From the NCBI RefSeq assembly GCF_051401765.1, contig NW_027480543.1:1364001-1428000 (forward strand): a DNA stretch of 64,000 nt, given 5' to 3'. Below the pieces are notes generated by a model. The model worked only from the letters and a program-made list of their open reading frames with translations. It ran no database searches and was not told the origin of the DNA. The position numbers and the translations under genes are program-made. This document shows positions 62,405 through 64,000 of this stretch, piece by piece; position 1 is the stretch's first letter, and every line of letters starts with the position of its first letter. This stretch comes from Calliopsis andreniformis. Taxonomy: Eukaryota; Arthropoda; Insecta; Hymenoptera; Andrenidae.

Positions 62405-64000
62405 CTTGAGGATTGAGGTTTAAGGAACGAGGATTGAGGATTGAGGATTGAGGACTGAGGATTGGCGATTGAGTATTGAAGATTGAGGATTAATGACCGA
62501 GGATTGAGGATTGAGGATTGAGGATTGAGGATTGACGATTGAGGACTGGCGATTGAGGATTGAAGATTGAGGATTAAGGATTGAGGTTCGGGGATTGAGG
62601 ATGTAGGATTGGAGATTCATTATTGATGATTGAAGGTTGAGGATTGAGAATTGAGTATTGAGGATTGAGAACTGAGTATTGAGGATGAAGACAGAGGGTG
62701 GAGGATTGAGGTTTGAGGAACGAGGATTGAAGATTGAGAATTGAGGATTGAATATTGAGGATTGAGGATTGAGGATTGAGGATTGAGGTTTGAGGATTGA
62801 GTATTGAGGATTGAAGATTGATTATTGAGTATTGAAGGTTGAGGATTGTGGACTGAGGATTGAGGATTGAGGATTGAGTATTGAAGATTGAGTATTGATG
62901 CCTGAGGTTTTGAGGATTGAGGATTGACGATTGAGGATAGAGGATTGAAGATTGAGTATTGAGGAGTGAAGATTGAGGATTGAAGATTGAGTATTGATGA
63001 TTGAATATTGAGGATTGAGGATTGAGGATTGAGGATTGAGGATTGAGGATTGAGGATTGAAGATTGAGTATTGAGGATTGAGTACTGAGGATTGAGGATT
63101 GAGGATTGAGGATTGAAGATTGAGAATTGATGATTGAGTATTGAGGACTGAAGATTGACGATTGAGGATTGAAGATTGAGGATTGAGGATTGAGGATTGA
63201 GGTTTGAGGACTGAGCATTGAAGATTGAGGATTGGGGATTGAGGATTGACGATTGAGGATTGATTATTTAGGATTGAAGATTGAGTATTGATGATTGAAG
63301 ATTGAGGATTGAGGATTGAGGGTTGAGGATTGAGGACGAGGACTGACGGTTGAGGATTGAGGTTAGAGGATAGAGGGTTGTGGATTGAGGTCGAGGACTG
63401 AGGGTTGAATATTGACGTTTGGGGCCCGAGGATTGAGGATTGAGGATTGAGAATTGATGGTTGAGGACTGAGGGTTGAAGATTGTGGATTGGGTATTGAG
63501 GATTGAAGAATGGGGATTGAGGATTGAGGATTGAGGGTTGAGGATTGCAGATTGAGTATTGAGGATTGAAGATTGAGGATTCAGGATTGAGGATTGAGGA
63601 TTGAGGATTGAGGGTTGAGTATTGAGGATGAGGACTGACGGTTGAGGGTTGAGGTTTGAGGATTGATGATTGAGGATTGAGGACTGAGGCTTGAGGATTG
63701 ACGATTGAGCATAGAGGATTGTAAGATTGAGGACTGGCGATTGAGGATTGAAGATTGAGGATTAAGGACTGAGGATTGGGGATTGAGGATCTAGGATTGG
63801 AGATTAATTTTTGGGGATTGAAGATTGAGGATTGAGGATTGAGGATTGAGAATTGAGAATTGAGGATGAGGACTGATGGTTGAGGACTGAGGTTTAAGGA
63901 ACGAGGATTGAGGATTGAGGATTGAGGACTGAGGATTGACGATTGAGTATTGAAGATTGAGGATTTATGACTGAGGATTGAGGATTGAGGATTGAGGATT
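62405..64000. repeat. 3,337-base tandem unit, copy 2 (cut by window end)
   Basis: Near-identical to 59,068-60,663. Differences I saw include TTAATGACCG for TTTATGACTG near 62,490, a few changed units near 62,760-62,810, and GGGCCCG for GGGCCTG near 63,424. High identity suggests that this is among the youngest duplications here. Confidence 0.8.

Larger units (their letters stand above)
1..64000. repeat. Heptanucleotide satellite array, consensus ATTGAGG (+) / CCTCAAT (-)
   Basis: Every line of the window can be read as consecutive 7-base units. The commonest is ATTGAGG. Frequent variants are ATTGAAG, ATTGAGT, ATTGAGA, ATTGATG, ATTGACG, GTTGAGG, TTTGAGG and ACTGAGG. The longest perfect runs I noticed are nine units (39,645-39,707 and 43,914-43,976). 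The array starts and ends mid-repeat, so its true length exceeds the window. The consensus strand contains no C and three G per unit, about 43% G+C with extreme strand skew. No unique-sequence gap of even 100 bases is visible. There are no genes, tRNAs, rRNAs or transposase-like sequences. What it does is unknown. A structural satellite role is the plainest reading, but that is inference. Confidence 0.98.

Noticed and set aside
1..64000. Dozens of long - strand open frames as genuine protein genes
   Set aside because: They arise because the repeat has no stop codon on that strand. They overlap one another in different frames, cross higher-order boundaries, have starts set by chance variant units, lack convincing ribosome-binding sites or known domains, and are not kept in frame between most copies.
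1..64000. CRISPR array
   Set aside because: The repeats are 7 bases long and contiguous, with no 23-45 base direct repeats separated by unique spacers, and there are no cas genes.
1..64000. Telomeric or interstitial telomere repeat
   Set aside because: ATTGAGG in any rotation is not one of the telomere units I know (TTAGGG, TTTAGGG, TTAGGC, TTAGG and relatives). The array is very degenerate with higher-order structure, unlike a telomerase product.
1..64000. Cyanobacterial short tandem repeat (heptanucleotide family) as a firm identity
   Set aside because: The unit length fits, but the known units differ in sequence as far as I recall and the arrays are short. Nothing here identifies the organism.
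1..64000. Whole window as an assembly artefact
   Set aside because: Copies differ by many shared and private variants, and differences fall mostly in whole units, which is how real arrays evolve. Individual junctions (for example near 58.35 kb) could still be mis-joined, so the possibility is kept only at that level.
1..64000. tRNA, rRNA or structured RNA genes
   Set aside because: No stretch departs from the heptamer pattern for long enough to hold one, and no cloverleaf or conserved rRNA core was seen.

Overview
The whole 64,000-base window is one tandem-repeat array. Its unit is a degenerate heptamer, ATTGAGG on the + strand (CCTCAAT on the - strand). The array runs through both edges of the window without a single gene, RNA gene, insertion sequence or other unique stretch that I can recognise. 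The consensus unit has no C on the + strand, so C appears only in variant units. Most units keep TTGA and vary in the other three bases. Rare units of 6, 8 or 9 bases shift the register locally. The array therefore extends beyond 64 kb on both sides. Organism: without genes it cannot be named. Size and nested higher-order structure resemble a eukaryotic satellite (centromeric, pericentromeric or subtelomeric). Some bacteria carry heptanucleotide arrays, but those I know of are far shorter, so a prokaryotic source is possible but less likely.

Layout, from direct comparison of marker variants. (1) 1-13,015: five higher-order units of two sizes (about 3.33 kb and 1.65 kb), starting at 1, 3336, 4994, 6631 and 9952. 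(2) About 13,220-31,240: two composite units offset by 8,045 to 7,174 bases, then a truncated third. (3) 31,240-36,630: a mosaic with smaller tandem duplications. (4) 36,630-47,820: two tandem copies of a roughly 3.9-4.3 kb unit, then a partial third. (5) 47,820-59,070: a mosaic with long-range copies of earlier segments (offsets 2,689, 6,541, 12,079 and 14,390) and a clean 406-base tandem duplication. (6) 59,068-64,000: one 3,337-base unit and about half of a second, nearly identical one.

A family of 28-base elements, themselves in heptamer register, recurs 27 times. Type A (15 copies) folds into an 11-bp stem with a GAAT loop and a two-base bulge, and 13 of its 15 copies carry an EcoRI site. 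Types B (9 copies) and C (3 copies) are relatives with decayed stems. They travel with the higher-order units, are absent from 31,149-50,732, and one was cleanly lost in unit III by an 84-base (12-heptamer) deletion.

Long open frames exist only on the - strand. The heptamer has no stop there in any frame, and all three frames give the same seven-residue cycle (S-S-I-L-N-P-Q). On the + strand every frame meets TGA once per 21 bases. I treat these open frames as by-products of the repeat, not genes. The genetic content is repeat architecture: unequal exchange or slippage in heptamer steps, segmental duplication at several scales, and a dispersed hairpin module.
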